The position numbers were made by a program, and so were the translations under genes. Of a stretch of DNA of 64,000 nt, positions 24,652 to 36,826 are shown piece by piece. The stretch's first letter is position 1, and each line of letters opens with the position of its first letter. Below the pieces are notes generated by a model. It worked only from the letters and a program-made list of their open reading frames with translations. It did no database searches and was not told the origin of the DNA. This DNA comes from Mortierella alpina (taxonomy: Eukaryota; Mortierellomycota; Mortierellomycetes; Mortierellales; Mortierellaceae): NCBI GenBank assembly GCA_029449245.1, contig JANATF010000003.1, positions 434,001 to 498,000 on the forward strand. The letters run 5' to 3'.

Positions 24652-26960
24652 TTACAGATCGGCAAACATGTTCCCGACTTGCTTGTCAAAGTCCTTGGAG
24701 GTCAGCTTGCCCTTCTTCACCTTCTTGGCGAGTCTCTCCTCCAGCGCCAATGCCTCCCAGCTGTCTTCCTCGTCTTCGTCCTCCAAGTCGTGCTTGCCGC
24801 CCGATGATTTCTTGGACTCGCCTTCATCCTCATCCTCGTGATCCTCATCACCGTCCTCCCCGTCTACTGCGCCTTCGCCAGCCTTGATCTCGCCATTGGC
24901 CACGCGCTTCAGGTAATCACGCTTGCGCTGCTTCTTCACTTGACGGTCCAGCTTGCGCTCCTTAGCCTCTTGCTTTTCAGACCATGCCGATGCCTTGTTG
25001 ATCGGTTTCCGTTTCTTGTCCTTGGTCTGACCACTCAACGCCGCCTGCTTCTCCTTTTCGGCCTGCTTGGCTTTGTACTCGGCCAATTTTTTGACGCGCA
25101 CGGCCTCCTTTTGCTTGTCTTGGTATTTGTACTTGTCCATCTAGATCAAATAGCCACCGATTTTAGGAAGATGTTTGTCAGTCAATCTTCAATCTCAACC
25201 CACAGACCGCTGAAGAAACACAATCAACAAATGCTTAAAAAAAGGGAAACCGCTCTTCACTTACATCGATATCTGCAGGAACAAATCCTTGGATGCCACC
25301 ACCCGACTTTTCGTTCTTGAGCTCAGGCATTTTTGGCAATCTCAGCAGGCCATATCCGCGTGCTAAGGCTCCGAGATCCAGATCCCGCGATCTAAAGATG
25401 AAGCTGGCCTCGTGCTTGGAATAACTCCGGATAAACGACACATAGGCCATCGTACCCTTGTCGTGCAGATCCCTGTCCGTCCTGACAATCTTTTGCAAGC
25501 TCTTCAAAAACTCTACATTCTCCTCGTCGTCCTCGGGTTCGGCCTTCACAATCTTGCCAAGCAGCTTCTCATCTTCCTCGTCCATATTGGCATCGGCACT
25601 CGTGTCCTGATCATCCTCGTCCGAGACATCCTCGGTGATAACAGGTCCACCGTTCCAACTCCACTTCTGGATAGGCACTTTACGCACCTTGAGGAAATCA
25701 ACATAGGTCTCCTCCTTGCCCTTCACCAAAAACACCACAGCCTTACCAGCACGACCAGCGCGACCGGCTCGACCGCAGCGATGGGTGAACGCCTTTGGGT
25801 CCTGGGGTGGGTCGACCTGCACTACAAAGTCCACATCTGGAATATCCAGTCCTCTCGAAGCAACATCTGTGCAGAGCAGGACACCAGGTGATCCTGCAGG
25901 GATATCTGTGAAGGACTTGAAAGTCAAGGAGCGCTTTTTGGTCTCCATTTTACCGTGGAGTGAGTGAATCGCAAAGTCGGAGAGGGCGGGAAGGCGAGAA
26001 AGGAGTTTGTAAAAGTAGTCGACGCTGGCGCAAGTGGCGAAATACACGATCGTCTTTTTGTTGGCGGCCTCCTGTCGAAGCAGATGAGAGAGAAGGAGGA
26101 GCTTCTGGGAGGTAGAGCAGAGGATGTATCCAATGTGCAATCTATACAAAGTAGCATCCTGTGTTTAGTCCCTGGTTATATCATTTGTCATTTCGTGTCG
26201 AGCGGTCAAAAGACAAGCAGGTCTTATGAATAAGAAGGACTTACGATGCTGGGGTCCTTTGTCCTCCACCACCAACGAGATCCTCAACCTTGACGACAAC
26301 GCGTACGGGGTTTCTCAAACCTGCACGCACGAGCTCATGAAGACCATCTGTCATGGTGGCCGAGAACAATCCCGTCCGGCGCTGCTTAGGCAAGAGCGAC
26401 ATGATCTTGTTCAAACTAACTGAGAATCCCATATCCAATAACCGATCCGCCTCGTCCAGGACCAATACCTCCAGCTCTTTGACATTCACGCCACTCCTCT
26501 TTTGCGACAAGATATCCTCCAGTCGTCCTGGCGTTCCAATCAAAATATCTGGATGCACTTGCTGAAAGGTGGCAATATCTTCCTCCAAACTGGTCTCGCC
26601 TCCGATCAACAGCTGGTGGCTGATGTTTGGGAAGAAGGGCTCAAAGTCCTTCAGGACCTTGGTGATCTGGGTTGCGAGCTCGCGTGTTGGGGAGATGATG
26701 ATGGCTCCAACCTCCGCAGGGAGAAGTTTCCTAGACCGGCGGTGAATCTTTTCGAGGATAGGGATCAAGAATGTCAGGGTCTTGCCGGATCCTGTAACAG
26801 CCTCAACGACCACGTCCTTGTTCTTCATAAAAAGGGGAATGGCTCCGCTCTGCACGGGCGTCATGTCTGAGAAGCCCATGGTGCTAACGGCATCGAGCAC
26901 TTGAGGAGAGAGCTTTGGCTCAAGGCCCTCCCAAGAACCTGCAGGTGCGATGCTGGTCAT
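24652..26960 (-). CDS. SPB4: DEAD-box ATP-dependent rRNA helicase SPB4/DDX55
   Basis: Exons 26960-26245, 26141-25265 and 25140-24652 (introns 103 and 124 nt, GTAAGT donors) give 693 aa. All helicase motifs are visible: Q-motif region [13 protein letters not shown], motif I AVTGSGKT, Ia PTRELA, II VLDEAD, III SAT, IV-V region [13 protein letters not shown], and [12 protein letters not shown]. The SPB4-specific C-terminus follows: [20 protein letters not shown], then [14 protein letters not shown], then [11 protein letters not shown] at the exon 3 start. SPB4/DDX55 works in the nucleolus on late pre-60S particles, remodelling 27S pre-rRNA. Compared with yeast SPB4 (about 606 aa), this protein has an acidic insert in the C-terminal part (around [18 protein letters not shown]) and a Lys/Glu-rich tail. 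It lies downstream of BET1 on the same strand. Confidence 0.95.
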
Positions 26961-27422
26961 TGTTGCGTGCAGAAAAGGGGTGAAAGAAGAACAGTGGAAA
27001 GGTGAAGGAGCATGAACAAACCCTGCGAATGCATATAAAAAAGAAAAAAAAGGAAAACATGTGACTGTTTCCTCAAATCACAGCAGGCAAAGCCCAAGAG
27101 CAATCTCTAAGAGCGAAGTTTATGAAGAGTCGGACTACCAGGGAAGATGGGTGGGGATGGTATCGTCTTCCAAAGGAGTGTGCACGATCGCGGGCCACTG
27201 CGGCAGGACGAGTCCTTGGCCATAAGCAATCCATTTGACAAAAAGAGTCCTCCAGCAACTTGACTCCACTAATGTCTCCAAAAGATACAGCTCGATCCTG
27301 GCTTAGGGTGACCTGTTCGCCTGTCTTGTCCTGTTATTTGCCCACTGGGAGGCCATCAGATCGGGCGTACTCTTGGCCGCAACCAGCGGGCCAACTTCGC
27401 TCCAATTGATCCCCGAGAATGA
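26961..27422. other. Intergenic gap BET1-SPB4
   Basis: This 462-bp gap carries the SPB4 promoter and the BET1 3' side. An A-rich block (AAAAAAGAAAAAAAAGG-like) lies near 27037-27055. I see no gene. Confidence 0.5.
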
Positions 27423-28222
27423 TTACCGCCGATAGATGAAGACGTACGCAAAGATAAAAACAAAGACACAGAATGACACCATGTAGCACATGTACCGTCC
27501 GTTCTGTGTCGAAGCCATAACTTTGAGCTTCGTATATGTCGTGTTGAGCAAGCCGCCTGTCCGTCCAAAGTCTTGATCCTAAGATACAACGAACACGTAA
27601 TGCACCGGAGTATTTCTAGAGTGAGTTATACTATTCCGAGGTTGATGTATGGTAGCATGGAAATCCTGTTGAGCACAGCCAGCACTCTTCCGCCGGTAAG
27701 AGGTGATCACTAGACATTACCAGATCCCCGAGGAATACTGTGGACTCGCGCACTTCGTGTCCAATATCCATTGTGATCTATACGTCGTTTTTGGGGAGAG
27801 GGAGGATTTGTCAAGCACATGGCAGAAATACGTTTTACGCTAGGTCGCTCAGATACTGCATCATCTCTCCCAATCCTACCTTCTTCAGCATGGCCACCTT
27901 TGAATGCAAGCCTGAGAGTTCCTCATCGTTTTGGCTCTCAAGCGAAAGTAGATCCCGGTCAGTCATCCGTGAGGGGTCATGAGGTGTGCTACGGCCTGAT
28001 GAAGAAGATGGAGTCTCGCCAAAGAGTTGATTCCGCTGCCATGTGCTCTGCTGTTGCTGCTGCTGCTGCCTGAGATGCACGTCAAGAAGGTTCGTGTTAG
28101 CCAATCGAATGAAGCAACTCTGCCGAAAGAGCGGCAGTAGTGCAAAACTGAAGAAAAGAGACAATGCAACACAGCGATGAGGCTTCTCACCTTTGTCTGT
28201 AGTTGGTGTTGTTGTAAGCCAT
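27423..28222 (-). CDS. BET1: BET1-like v-SNARE
   Basis: Four short exons rebuilt by hand: 28222-28191, 28069-27880, 27777-27721 and 27578-27423, joined in frame to 144 aa. Starts MAYNNTNYRQR, then a polyglutamine run (CAG/CAA repeat at the exon 2 start), then the SNARE core: LESQNDEELSGLHSKVAMLKK, ITMDIGHEVRE, and FGRTGGLLNTTYTKLKVMA with the ionic-layer region in between. It ends in a C-terminal membrane anchor after GRYMCYMV, with Tyr-Arg-Arg at the lumenal end. BET1 proteins act in vesicle fusion between the ER and the Golgi as tail-anchored SNAREs. The length agrees with yeast Bet1 (142 aa). No single exon forms a convincing open frame, so simple ORF searches miss this gene. Confidence 0.93.
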
Positions 28223-28929
28223 GGTTCGTGTCCTTTTGGGTTGAGTGTGGGGATGAAAAGTGATGGTCTCGACGCTTTCCTCCCAACGACGTGGCTGCCA
28301 ACTGTGTGGTGAAATGATCGATCTTAAGGGCCGTTAGGCTAATGCGGAGCATATGAAGGCTCGAATACACAGCACCTCTGCAAAATACTTTCCCACCGTT
28401 TCTACAACACCTTCAGTTCAATGCACACTTATCATCCGTGCAAGTGTTACGTGATAACGGCAGTTAAGCAGCGAAGACGGTTTTCGCAACTTGATTTCCT
28501 ACATGGAAAACCAAACAGGTACCATCAATATCGGGCTTTTGCAATCGACTACGCAGCTTCTGAATATGCGCGGAGCCCCAATTTTGCTGTAAAGGTTCAA
28601 GGATCATGGACGCAATGACTGTCGAGGGTTACCTCGCGCCCTAGCTAGCAGCGTGCCTATAGCCTACGAGAATGGCCTTCTGCACAATGCCAGCAACAAG
28701 TTTTGTTGCTAAGGCTGACTAGGATCAAAAGGATGACTGAAAAAAAACGGGTTTTCGCGTCTTCTGGTAAATCAAACCCTCCCGCACTTTCGGAATGAAT
28801 AGAGCTACGGATTTCAGATCTGGAAGTGCTTTCGGGAAGTGATTGAAGTAAAACTGCGTTGTCGGTAATGATTTGAAGTTTCTGAAGTTTACAAAGCAAT
28901 GGAACGTCCTGGTGAGTGTAATGATGCAC
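28223..28929. other. Intergenic stretch before the repeat array
   Basis: BET1 promoter side, with no gene recognised. The array of degenerate repeats begins near 28930. Confidence 0.5.
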
Positions 28930-30735
28930 CGCATCAGGGCCTTTTCGACACTACTCGACGAGCTTCTGCAACAACAGGCCCTGATCGGCAAATGAGAGGC
29001 GCGGATGAGGGTGGCCATATGAAGGGTCAAGGGCTCTCAGGCGCATTGACAGTGCTTTTATGTTTTTAGGTTTGCGCGCTGTGCGAATGAAATAAATTGC
29101 TGCAGAAACACCCTGCAGCGCGCCAAAGAAACCCCGCGGATCGCAGAGTGCTCGGCACCGCTACCCAGACCACTAAGTGGCCATTGAGAGCCATAGAGTC
29201 CCTCAAGGCCCTCTATCTCACACACAGCTCTTTCGTAAATCAATTGACCTCAGCTTTCGAAGGCGACCTTGCTATTGGAGTTGTTAGCGCCTGATCACTC
29301 CAGACCCTTTTCCAGAGCCTTGGGAGTGTGGTACATCACGCCAGGCACTGTTTTCTTGTTTTGCTCATCTTAACCATCTGAGTTGCGAGATCGACCCGTT
29401 CTCCATGGGTAGGGACCTTTGCAATGGCGAATCTTGCATCACTTGTCAAACGCGAATCTTGCCGATTCTTGGAAATGGTTATAAATGCAAATCAAGCAGC
29501 TCGGACGATCGAGCTCGCTCTGGACAAGCCCACCATGCCGGTAGTATCGCAATATAAACACTTCGGCAGCATCTCCAAGATCTGACCCTGATCGGCCAAT
29601 AAGAAGCGCCATACGGTTCCTATGGCTCATATGCAGATGCTTAGGATCTCAGGCACAGTAGGCCAGTGGTATTTTTAAGTTTGTGCGCTATGCAAATTCG
29701 CGTATAATGCTGTATAAACACCATGCAGCGCGCCACAGAGTCCTAACGGATCGTTGTGAGTGCCTCCAGGCTACCCGGTACCCAAGTGGAGTGATTACGG
29801 CTCCCAGGGCTCCCTCTATCTCTGATACTGATTCTCTGTCGCCTTTGGAAGGCGACTATACTACTGCAGTTCTTGACGCCTAATCATTCCATCCACTTTT
29901 CTAGAGCCCTGGGCGTGTGGTACATCACGCCTGGCACCCCTTTCGTGGTTTGCTCATCTTCACCATCTGAGTTGCGAGATCGACCCGTTCTCCATGGGTA
30001 GGGGACCTTTGCAATGTCATCACTTGTCAAACGCGAATCTTGCAGAATCTTGAAATTGGTTATAAATGCAAATCAAGCAGCTCGGACGATCGAGCCCGCT
30101 CCGGACAAGCCCACCATGCCGGTAGTATCGCAATATAAACACTTCGGCACTAGTCGACGAGCATCTCCAAGATCTGACCCTGATCGGCCAATAAGAAGCG
30201 CCATACGGTTCCTATGGCTCATATGGAGGTGCTTGGGATCTCAGGCACAGTTGGGCCAGTGGTATTTTTAAGTTTGTGCGCTATGCAAAATCATGTATAA
30301 TGCTGTATAAACACCATGCAGCTTGCCACGGAGTCCTACTGGATCGCCTTGAGTGCCTGGCAGCGCTACCCAGGCTACCCGGTACCCATTTGAAGTCTTT
30401 GCGGCTCCCAGGGCTCTCTCTATTTCTGATACTGATTCTTTGACCTCACCTCTGGAAGGCGACTTTGATACTGTAGTGTTTAATGCCTGAACATCCCATC
30501 TACTTTTCTCGAGCCCTGGGCGTGTGGTACATCACGCCAGGCACCCCTTTCGTGGTTTGCTCATCTTCACCATCTGAGTTGCGCGTCAGGACCATTCCGG
30601 CACTAGTCCACGAGCCTCTGAAACAGCGGGCCCGGATCGGCCAATTGGAGGTGCGGATGAGGGTATGGGCGATATGGCTCATATGAAGGGCCAAGGGCTC
30701 TCAGGCACCAGTGGGCCGAGTGCTCCATGTACCGC
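28930..30735. repeat. Array of ~600-bp degenerate direct repeats
   Basis: At least three direct copies can be aligned by eye. Full units begin near 29309 and 29899 (each about 590-605 bp), a partial unit begins near 30503, and a more diverged partial unit lies at about 28930-29308. Shared landmarks are GTGTGGTACATCACGCC (near 29325, 29915, 30520), GAGTTGCGAGATCGACCCG (29380, 29970), CTGATCGGCCAATAAGAAGC (29590, 30180) and TTTAAGTTTGTGCGC followed by GCTGTATAAACACCATGCAG (29675, 30270). No open frame is kept. A 9-nt word matching the RNA polymerase III B-box consensus (GATCGACCC) recurs at 29389 and 29978, but I cannot find a matching A box. This may be a decayed non-autonomous element or a simple segmental tandem duplication. 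Confidence 0.8.
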
Positions 30736-30882
30736 ACCAATGCCGCGCCATGTCTCCTTGTCCTTGTGAGTGACATGATATTATATATTATTATTATTGA
30801 TTATGACCTTCGTACAAGGAACTATTATTCTATTATAACTATGCCTTTTCGCCCCAGCGACAACCCTTCCTCCATTTCTCCT

Positions 30883-33315
30883 TTAGACCTCGATAGGGTC
30901 TACGGCGTGTTCCCAAAAGTTGATCAAAGACTTGACGGGCGGTTTCTTTTCCGCATCTCTCTTAGTAATCGTTCTCAATCGATCAATGGAAGGTCGTGAA
31001 ACAAAACCCGGACTTTGGTGATGAAGACTTTCTGCTCTGGCAGTAATGAACGCCTGAGCACCCATTTTCAAGGTCGCCTTACGAGCCTCGCGTTCTTCCA
31101 GATACCTTTGCCGTTGGCTGGCAGTCGAGAGTTGACGAACGGGACCATTAGGACGAAGAACTTTACCGGCAGCCATGGATGTCACCTTGGCGTTCAAGGA
31201 TTCAGACGACGGTGCAAGCGTCAAAGATCCAACACTGCTCATGTCAGAGCGAGCGAGCGATCTACGGTTCAGCAGACGAGATGGAATGGCACCTTCTCTG
31301 CTGTTTACTGCAAATGTTGGAACCGAAGCTGATTGCTTATTGTTCATAGCCTTGGCTTGCGCGGGAGATCCCTGGCTCGACATGGTTTCCATGTTGCTCT
31401 TAGGAATGGGCTTGATCTCAGTGGCATCAACCGCATGAGAAAGGTCGACCGATCCTCGGGGAGTGGAGTCTTTGACTTTCAGGAGGTCTGTGCTGGGAGA
31501 GGCGGCAGCAGCTTGAGAGGTCGGCTTTGAGGATCCAGTTAGCTGCGAAAGTGAAGGCTGTCGCTTGATCACTCCACGGGCGAATGTGCTGATACGTTTT
31601 AATACACCGCGCGGATTCTGGTTGGATTCTACAAATGTAACGTGCGAAAACGGGACGCGTTGGTTTAGTTCATGGCGCAGTTGAGCCGGGATGAACATTA
31701 TGGCATCCAGCTTACCAATGACAGCCTTGACGTGGAGAACAAGGGTGTTGAGTTGAGAAAGGCCTTCTCTGTTGAGTCTGCCCTGTGAATCAATGCGCTG
31801 TAGTGGATAGTGAACATTAGAACCTTGCTGTTAGCAGGTAGCGACACTCCTTCAGTAATTCAAGGTGCACTATGCTGAGACGCGACAATACCTGGAGCCA
31901 CTCATTGTAGACCGTGAGATGGTCGAACGGTTGACGAAGAGCGACATCCCATTCTGATGGAGAGTGTCCGGATTTCTATTGTGGATTGAGATCAAATTAG
32001 CCATTACAGCGGTTGAATCTACCGTAAAAAAATGAGGTGTACTGGCGACTTGATGATGGTACCTTGTCATTTCGGCTCAGTTTGTAGACAGCACTGGCGA
32101 GATCACGACCATGTTCCACGAGTACGGGGTCCAATGCCAAGAGCTATGGTATGAACATACAGTGTATAATCAGAATAAGCACCCGAGAGAAGGTTCGATG
32201 CAAGGCGTATGACAGCCCTAGCAGGTACTTACAAGGTTGCTGAGCAACTTGGCTGAGCCTCGAACATCATCTTTGGCCGCAACGAGGTCCTAAGAATTTA
32301 AAGAAAGGTGAATCGAGGCATCAAGGAGAGCATGCAAGGCGAGAGAAAGGGGAGAAGAGGCACCGTGCGAGAATGAAACGGTCGTTAGGATTGTCATTTT
32401 TCAAACGAGCGGGATGCAAGGCACATGTGCAATGGTGTGCCATGACCACCTCCTAGTTTGTAACGTGTGCCATAGCCACCGCTCATCAGGAATAGACATA
32501 TAAAAACCAGGAGGCTTAAGGACAATGATGGAGAGGGAGCCAGGTTCTGCAAGCGACGGGGTGCTGTTGTCAATTTTCATGACAAGAATGAACGATTGCT
32601 GAAAATTTCAAGGGGCTGCAAAAAAAACGCAGCGACCATGGGGAGTAGCCGACGGTGCGCCTTTTTCAAAGTGAAATCAAATCTCTCGCGAGAGCCAAGA
32701 CTAGAGAGCATGGGGTTGTGTTTCCAATGGAAGGTGTGAAGGCACTGGCCTTTAAGCTCGCGTGGCGTGAACGGTTTTGCACAATAACAATGAAAAAGCC
32801 TGCTTTCAAGCACTTTCTAGACTTGATGCAGTAGCAAGGGAAGCCATGGACTTGGGGAAATAGATTGTGGCTAACATGGCTTACATCGTGAAACTTGATG
32901 TGGGTGCGCATCATCGCGGTCCATCGCTCCACAAGAGCACGGATTGTATTGCTAGCCTTGCGTCCGGAAGTCAAAGTCTGGTTTGACGCCAAGTTGAGGG
33001 CATTACCTACGCGCTAAACGAACAAGAGAGGTTTTTGAATTAGACGTGAAAGATCAAAGGGACGCGTTCCATTCTGTTCGCGCTGTGGGCATCGTGATAC
33101 AAGATAGTTCTTGTTCCGACTCCAGCCATCACTAAGCAGGCCTATGTGAGTGTTAATACCTTGAGCGTGGAAAGGTATTGCGCCTCAGCGATCACCAACT
33201 CTGAAATGGTCGTTGACGGGTATCCCCGGCGGCCGTTAGCAGACGATGTGGGCGATTGCAGATACGATGAACTTGATTTGGAGGCACTGGTGATCGTGGA
33301 GGAGTTGGTAGACAT
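30883..33315 (-). CDS. RhoGEF (Dbl-homology) domain-like protein
   Basis: Six exons, 33315-33160, 33013-32885, 32289-32233, 32143-32063, 31975-31892 and 31797-30883, join in frame to 473 aa. After a serine-rich start, residues from about 38 read ISELVIAEAQYLSTLK, which is typical of the first helix of a DH domain (E-x-x-Y-x-x-x-L). Later segments HIKFHD, LALDPVLVEHGRDLASAVYKL, RQPFDHLTVYNEWLQ and LSQLNTLVLHVKAVI fit the remaining helices, including the conserved P-x-x-H/R-x-x-x-Y pattern. DH proteins exchange GDP for GTP on Rho-family GTPases. No PH domain follows; the C-terminal 230 residues are Ser/Ala-rich and probably disordered. Intron 2 is unusually long (595 nt), and a further exon there cannot be excluded. 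Confidence 0.75.
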
Positions 33316-35261
33316 GATGGATGTGGAAAAGAGGATAGAGAATGACAGTTTCTAAAGGAGAGGTATTATGAACGTTTTGCTGTCGCCTGTGTACTAGTAT
33401 GCGAAATGCGGGATGAGCGTGGTGTGTGGTTGAAGGAGGTATGAGGAGGGTTCTATGGGATGATGATGATGTTCTTTTCGAGGAGGTAATGATGGATCCT
33501 GTAAACGAAAGAGAAAGAGAGGGTCGTCAGCGGAAAGGGATAGGGTTTGTCTTTGTTGTGCGGGAGTGGCCTCGTGGGGAGAAGGTATGAGTGAGAGGAA
33601 AGAGAGGAAAGAGAGGAAAGAGAGGAAAGAGAGAAAGAGAGAAAGAGAGAAAGAGAGAAGAGTGAAAGCAAAGGGTGCGCGTTTAATGGAATGCTGGAGG
33701 GAACAACGAGCTGCTTCCTCGAGTGGTGAGCTGTAATGTCTCAAGAGGCAGCGCGAGAAATTGAACTGAGAGGCAAAAAAAACCAGCGCTCTGGAATGGA
33801 ATAGGAATCGTAGGTGGGCGGGACTGAATGTGATGACTGACAGACATCGAGTAGGCGAGTCGGCGAGGGGTCAGAGAGAAGAGAGAGCACAAGAGACTTG
33901 GATAAAGGGATATTTTTAAGCGAAGGTCAGAGTCCCAGGAGGTTGGAGAGAACGACATTTTTTTTGAAGGAGACAGAGGAACCCATCTCAAAGAAAAAGG
34001 TCCCACGCATGGCAATTGCTGCAAGGCAAACAGACGAGACATATGCAGGCAGGCAGGTAAAGTGCAGGCAGCCCGCCGACGAAAGCGAGGGAAAAGAGGA
34101 TTGCTCTATTGCGTCGGGGATGGTGAACGACCCTCGAAAAGAACAATGACTGAAGATGAAGGGAAAGGCGGAGCAGAGAGGTGCTGTGACTTAAACCTCC
34201 CCTAAGGAAAGAATGAAGATAGGGATGGCAGTGGACATCGAGCTTCCTCCCCATCTGCCCCAGACTTCCTCGTGGTCAAAGGGGCCGCTCGAATGATGAA
34301 GCTCGTATGTTGCCAGGGTAGGTATCGCTATGAGTTTAAGTTGCACAAAGCGCAAAGTAACGCGACGACAGAGCCACCAACTTGAAACGGTCAAAACACT
34401 TCGCAATGGTTGCAGATCAATAAAGCCGACCCGGCTTTGTGATTGCTCATTCAGCGAAGACAACCGTAGCAACCGCTCACAGAAAGACTGTACACATGCC
34501 GTAAGGGCGAAGGGCAATAGAGGAACGGAAGAGAGAGCCCATGACAGTCAAGGAGAAGGAAGCTGTTGGCCTTGAACCGCTGCCAAGGATGCCCAGAGAC
34601 ATCGAGCGCAAGGAGTTGGCCATGTGCACTGGCCACACTGAAGAAAGGGTCTATCTACCAGTCGAGGGTGGGATTGCCATGAGAGCCTTCTTGGCTGGCA
34701 TGTGTCAAAGAAGCACTCACCGCCACAACAATCGATGCACAAACTCAACGTGGACACAAACGTTGCCACTGATTTTCCCTGCTATGCCAGTGCCAGTGGG
34801 GCCATCATATCTCTGAGCGTGTGAGCGTTCGCGTCTATGGCTTTCGCTGCCGGTCGCTGGGTGCTGGGGCTGAAGAGCCAAGGTTTGTTCGGCTTAGCAA
34901 TCCCAATTGGGTGCCAAATTGCATTCCAAATCCTAGTTGCCATTTTCACACCCCTTTTTTCCCGATCGTCCTCATCGGGGCACGCATCCGTCATTGCAGT
35001 GTCCATCTGGATAAAAAGAGAGATCGCTGTTCGTCATCGAGCTCAGGCAAGTGCTTGGCACAAGTGCAATCACTCCTGCACGGGTGTCTAACCGTCTTGA
35101 CTGAGTCGATCACGGTCACGGCCCTGTTGTGCCCTCTCCCCTACGAGTCCCATTTTCATATAAATGGCCCAACAAAGACCGCCGCCCCCTTCTCCTTATC
35201 TCCCTTTACAATATCACCGCCCCTTGCTCCGATCGACCACGGACACAATATATTTACTGCT
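33316..35261. other. Divergent intergenic region with GA-rich microsatellite
   Basis: Upstream of both the RhoGEF-like gene (-) and the PAQR gene (+). A (GAGAGGAAA)n / (GAGAAA)n microsatellite lies at 33592-33660. A TATA-like CATATAAAT at about 35157-35165 lies roughly 100 bp ahead of the PAQR start. Open frames of about 70-120 codons here are low-complexity and look random. Confidence 0.55.
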
Positions 35262-36688
35262 ATGGCCTCACCATCCACTGTCAGAACAAGATCCTCGGTC
35301 ACAACAACATCGTCTATGACCTCCTCAACAACAACCGCCCACAAGATCGGTCGTCCAGATGTTGCACAGGATGCCTCAGATCACGCCAGGATCCACTCAA
35401 TAAGACCTTCTGAGCCTGATGCTTCACAGGAAGATGCGGCTTCAGTAGCAGACTCCACGGACGGCCTTCTGGAGTCCCCTGCAGACCAGGGACCACTCTG
35501 CACCTGGGCAGATCTACCCCACTGGATGCAAGACAACCCAGCGATCTGGACAGGATACCGCCGGCCAACTTTTAGCTACAGGAAGTGTCTTGCATCTCTG
35601 GGCTTCCTCCACAACGAAAGTGGTATGTGAAGGCTGTAGCGATGAATGGGCGAAGGCCGGAAGGTGAATTCACACCCGTATGCACCTGACTGACGCTGGC
35701 GAGTATACCTTGTGGCCTCAAACTCCTAATAGTCAACATCTGGACACACCTCCTGGGCGCCCTTGCCTGCATCGTCGTATCGCCTATCGCCTATTTTAAG
35801 ATCTTCGGAGTCCTTGAGACCATCCACTGGACCGATATTGCTGTATTTTATATCTTCATGGCATCGGCTGTGATCTGTCTGTTCATGTCGGCGTCCTTCC
35901 ATTGCTTCTCTTGTCACTCGGATACAGTTTCCCATCAGTGGAACCGATGCGACTATGTCGGCATTGCCATCTTGATCGTGGGATCGTTCTACCCTGCCAT
36001 CTTTTATGGTACGTGATTGTCCCTTCTTGTTTGATGCGACCTTTAGTAGATAACCATGGCATGCAAATATCTCACCCCTCTTTTATCATTCTCACATGTC
36101 AATAGGATTTTATTGCTTCAGGACCTTGCAGATCCTGTACATCTCGATCATCACTTTGTTTGGACTTGGAACTATCATCGCTGTGACCCAACCACACTTC
36201 CGTACGCCAAAGTACAGGTGGATCCGGTCCGTGCTCTTTCTGGCCTTGGGTCTCTCGGGCATATTTCCAGTCATCCATGGCCTTTTCCTTTACGGTGTAT
36301 GTATCATGAATATCACTGAGTCATATCAAAGAGAGTGGGTTGGCACCTATAATAGAAATCATCAACTAACCATCCTGCAACCATCTTCTCTTGTTTCGTC
36401 CTTCGACAGTTCCATCTGGCGGTTAAGGCTATCGCTTTCGACCATTTGATCTGCATGGGCGCTTCCTACGTCATTGGAGCGCTTCTGTATGCAGGTCGAG
36501 TGCCAGAACGCTTCTTCCCAGGAAAACTGGATCACTTTGGCGCTTCTCACCAGATCTTTCATGTTTGTGTTCTTATTGGAGTTACTGCTCACTTCTTGGG
36601 TGTGAGTGAAGCCATGGCGTTCTGGCATGATTCCAACCACAGCTGTGCCATCCCAATCGCAGATATGAGGATCGCCTTCACCAAGTGA
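35262..36688 (+). CDS. PAQR / adiponectin-receptor (hemolysin III-type) membrane protein
   Basis: Exons 35262-35622, 35733-36008, 36106-36296 and 36410-36688 give 368 aa. A Ser/Thr-rich cytosolic N-terminus of about 80 residues leads to WMQDNPAIWTGYRRP and seven membrane helices. All three PAQR signatures are present: ESVNIWTH near residue 119; SASFHCFSCHS followed by NRCDYVGI (S-x3-H ... D) near 170; and HQIFH near 328. The Ser/His/His and Asp residues of this family bind zinc and support a ceramidase-like or receptor activity. Fungal members (yeast Izh proteins) affect zinc and sterol/lipid metabolism. The start is the first in-frame ATG, after a TATA-like element. The gene converges on the hydrolase gene (138 bp between stops). 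Confidence 0.93.
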
Positions 36689-36826
36689 AGTCGTGTGCCA
36701 GCGTATACCTATAATCCCAGCCCTTAGACCACGCTCTCGATCAACACTATACAAATCTACCCTATATACGCTACATCTCATACACAATATATCCTGACCC
36801 AGTTTTCATCTACTATCTACTGATGA

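Noticed and set aside
27835-28164. 109-codon - strand frame over BET1
   Set aside because: It is BET1 exon 2 read through both flanking introns; the real exon is 28069-27880.
29309-30735. tRNA or 5S-like gene inside the repeat array
   Set aside because: Only a B-box-like word is present; no cloverleaf-compatible arms or A box could be found by eye.
32577-32992. Open frames inside the long RhoGEF intron
   Set aside because: They overlap exon 2 in another frame or lack splice sites that keep the frame, and they resemble nothing known.
33394-33744. 116-codon - strand frame
   Set aside because: It translates the GAGAGGAAA microsatellite and the leader of the RhoGEF-like gene.
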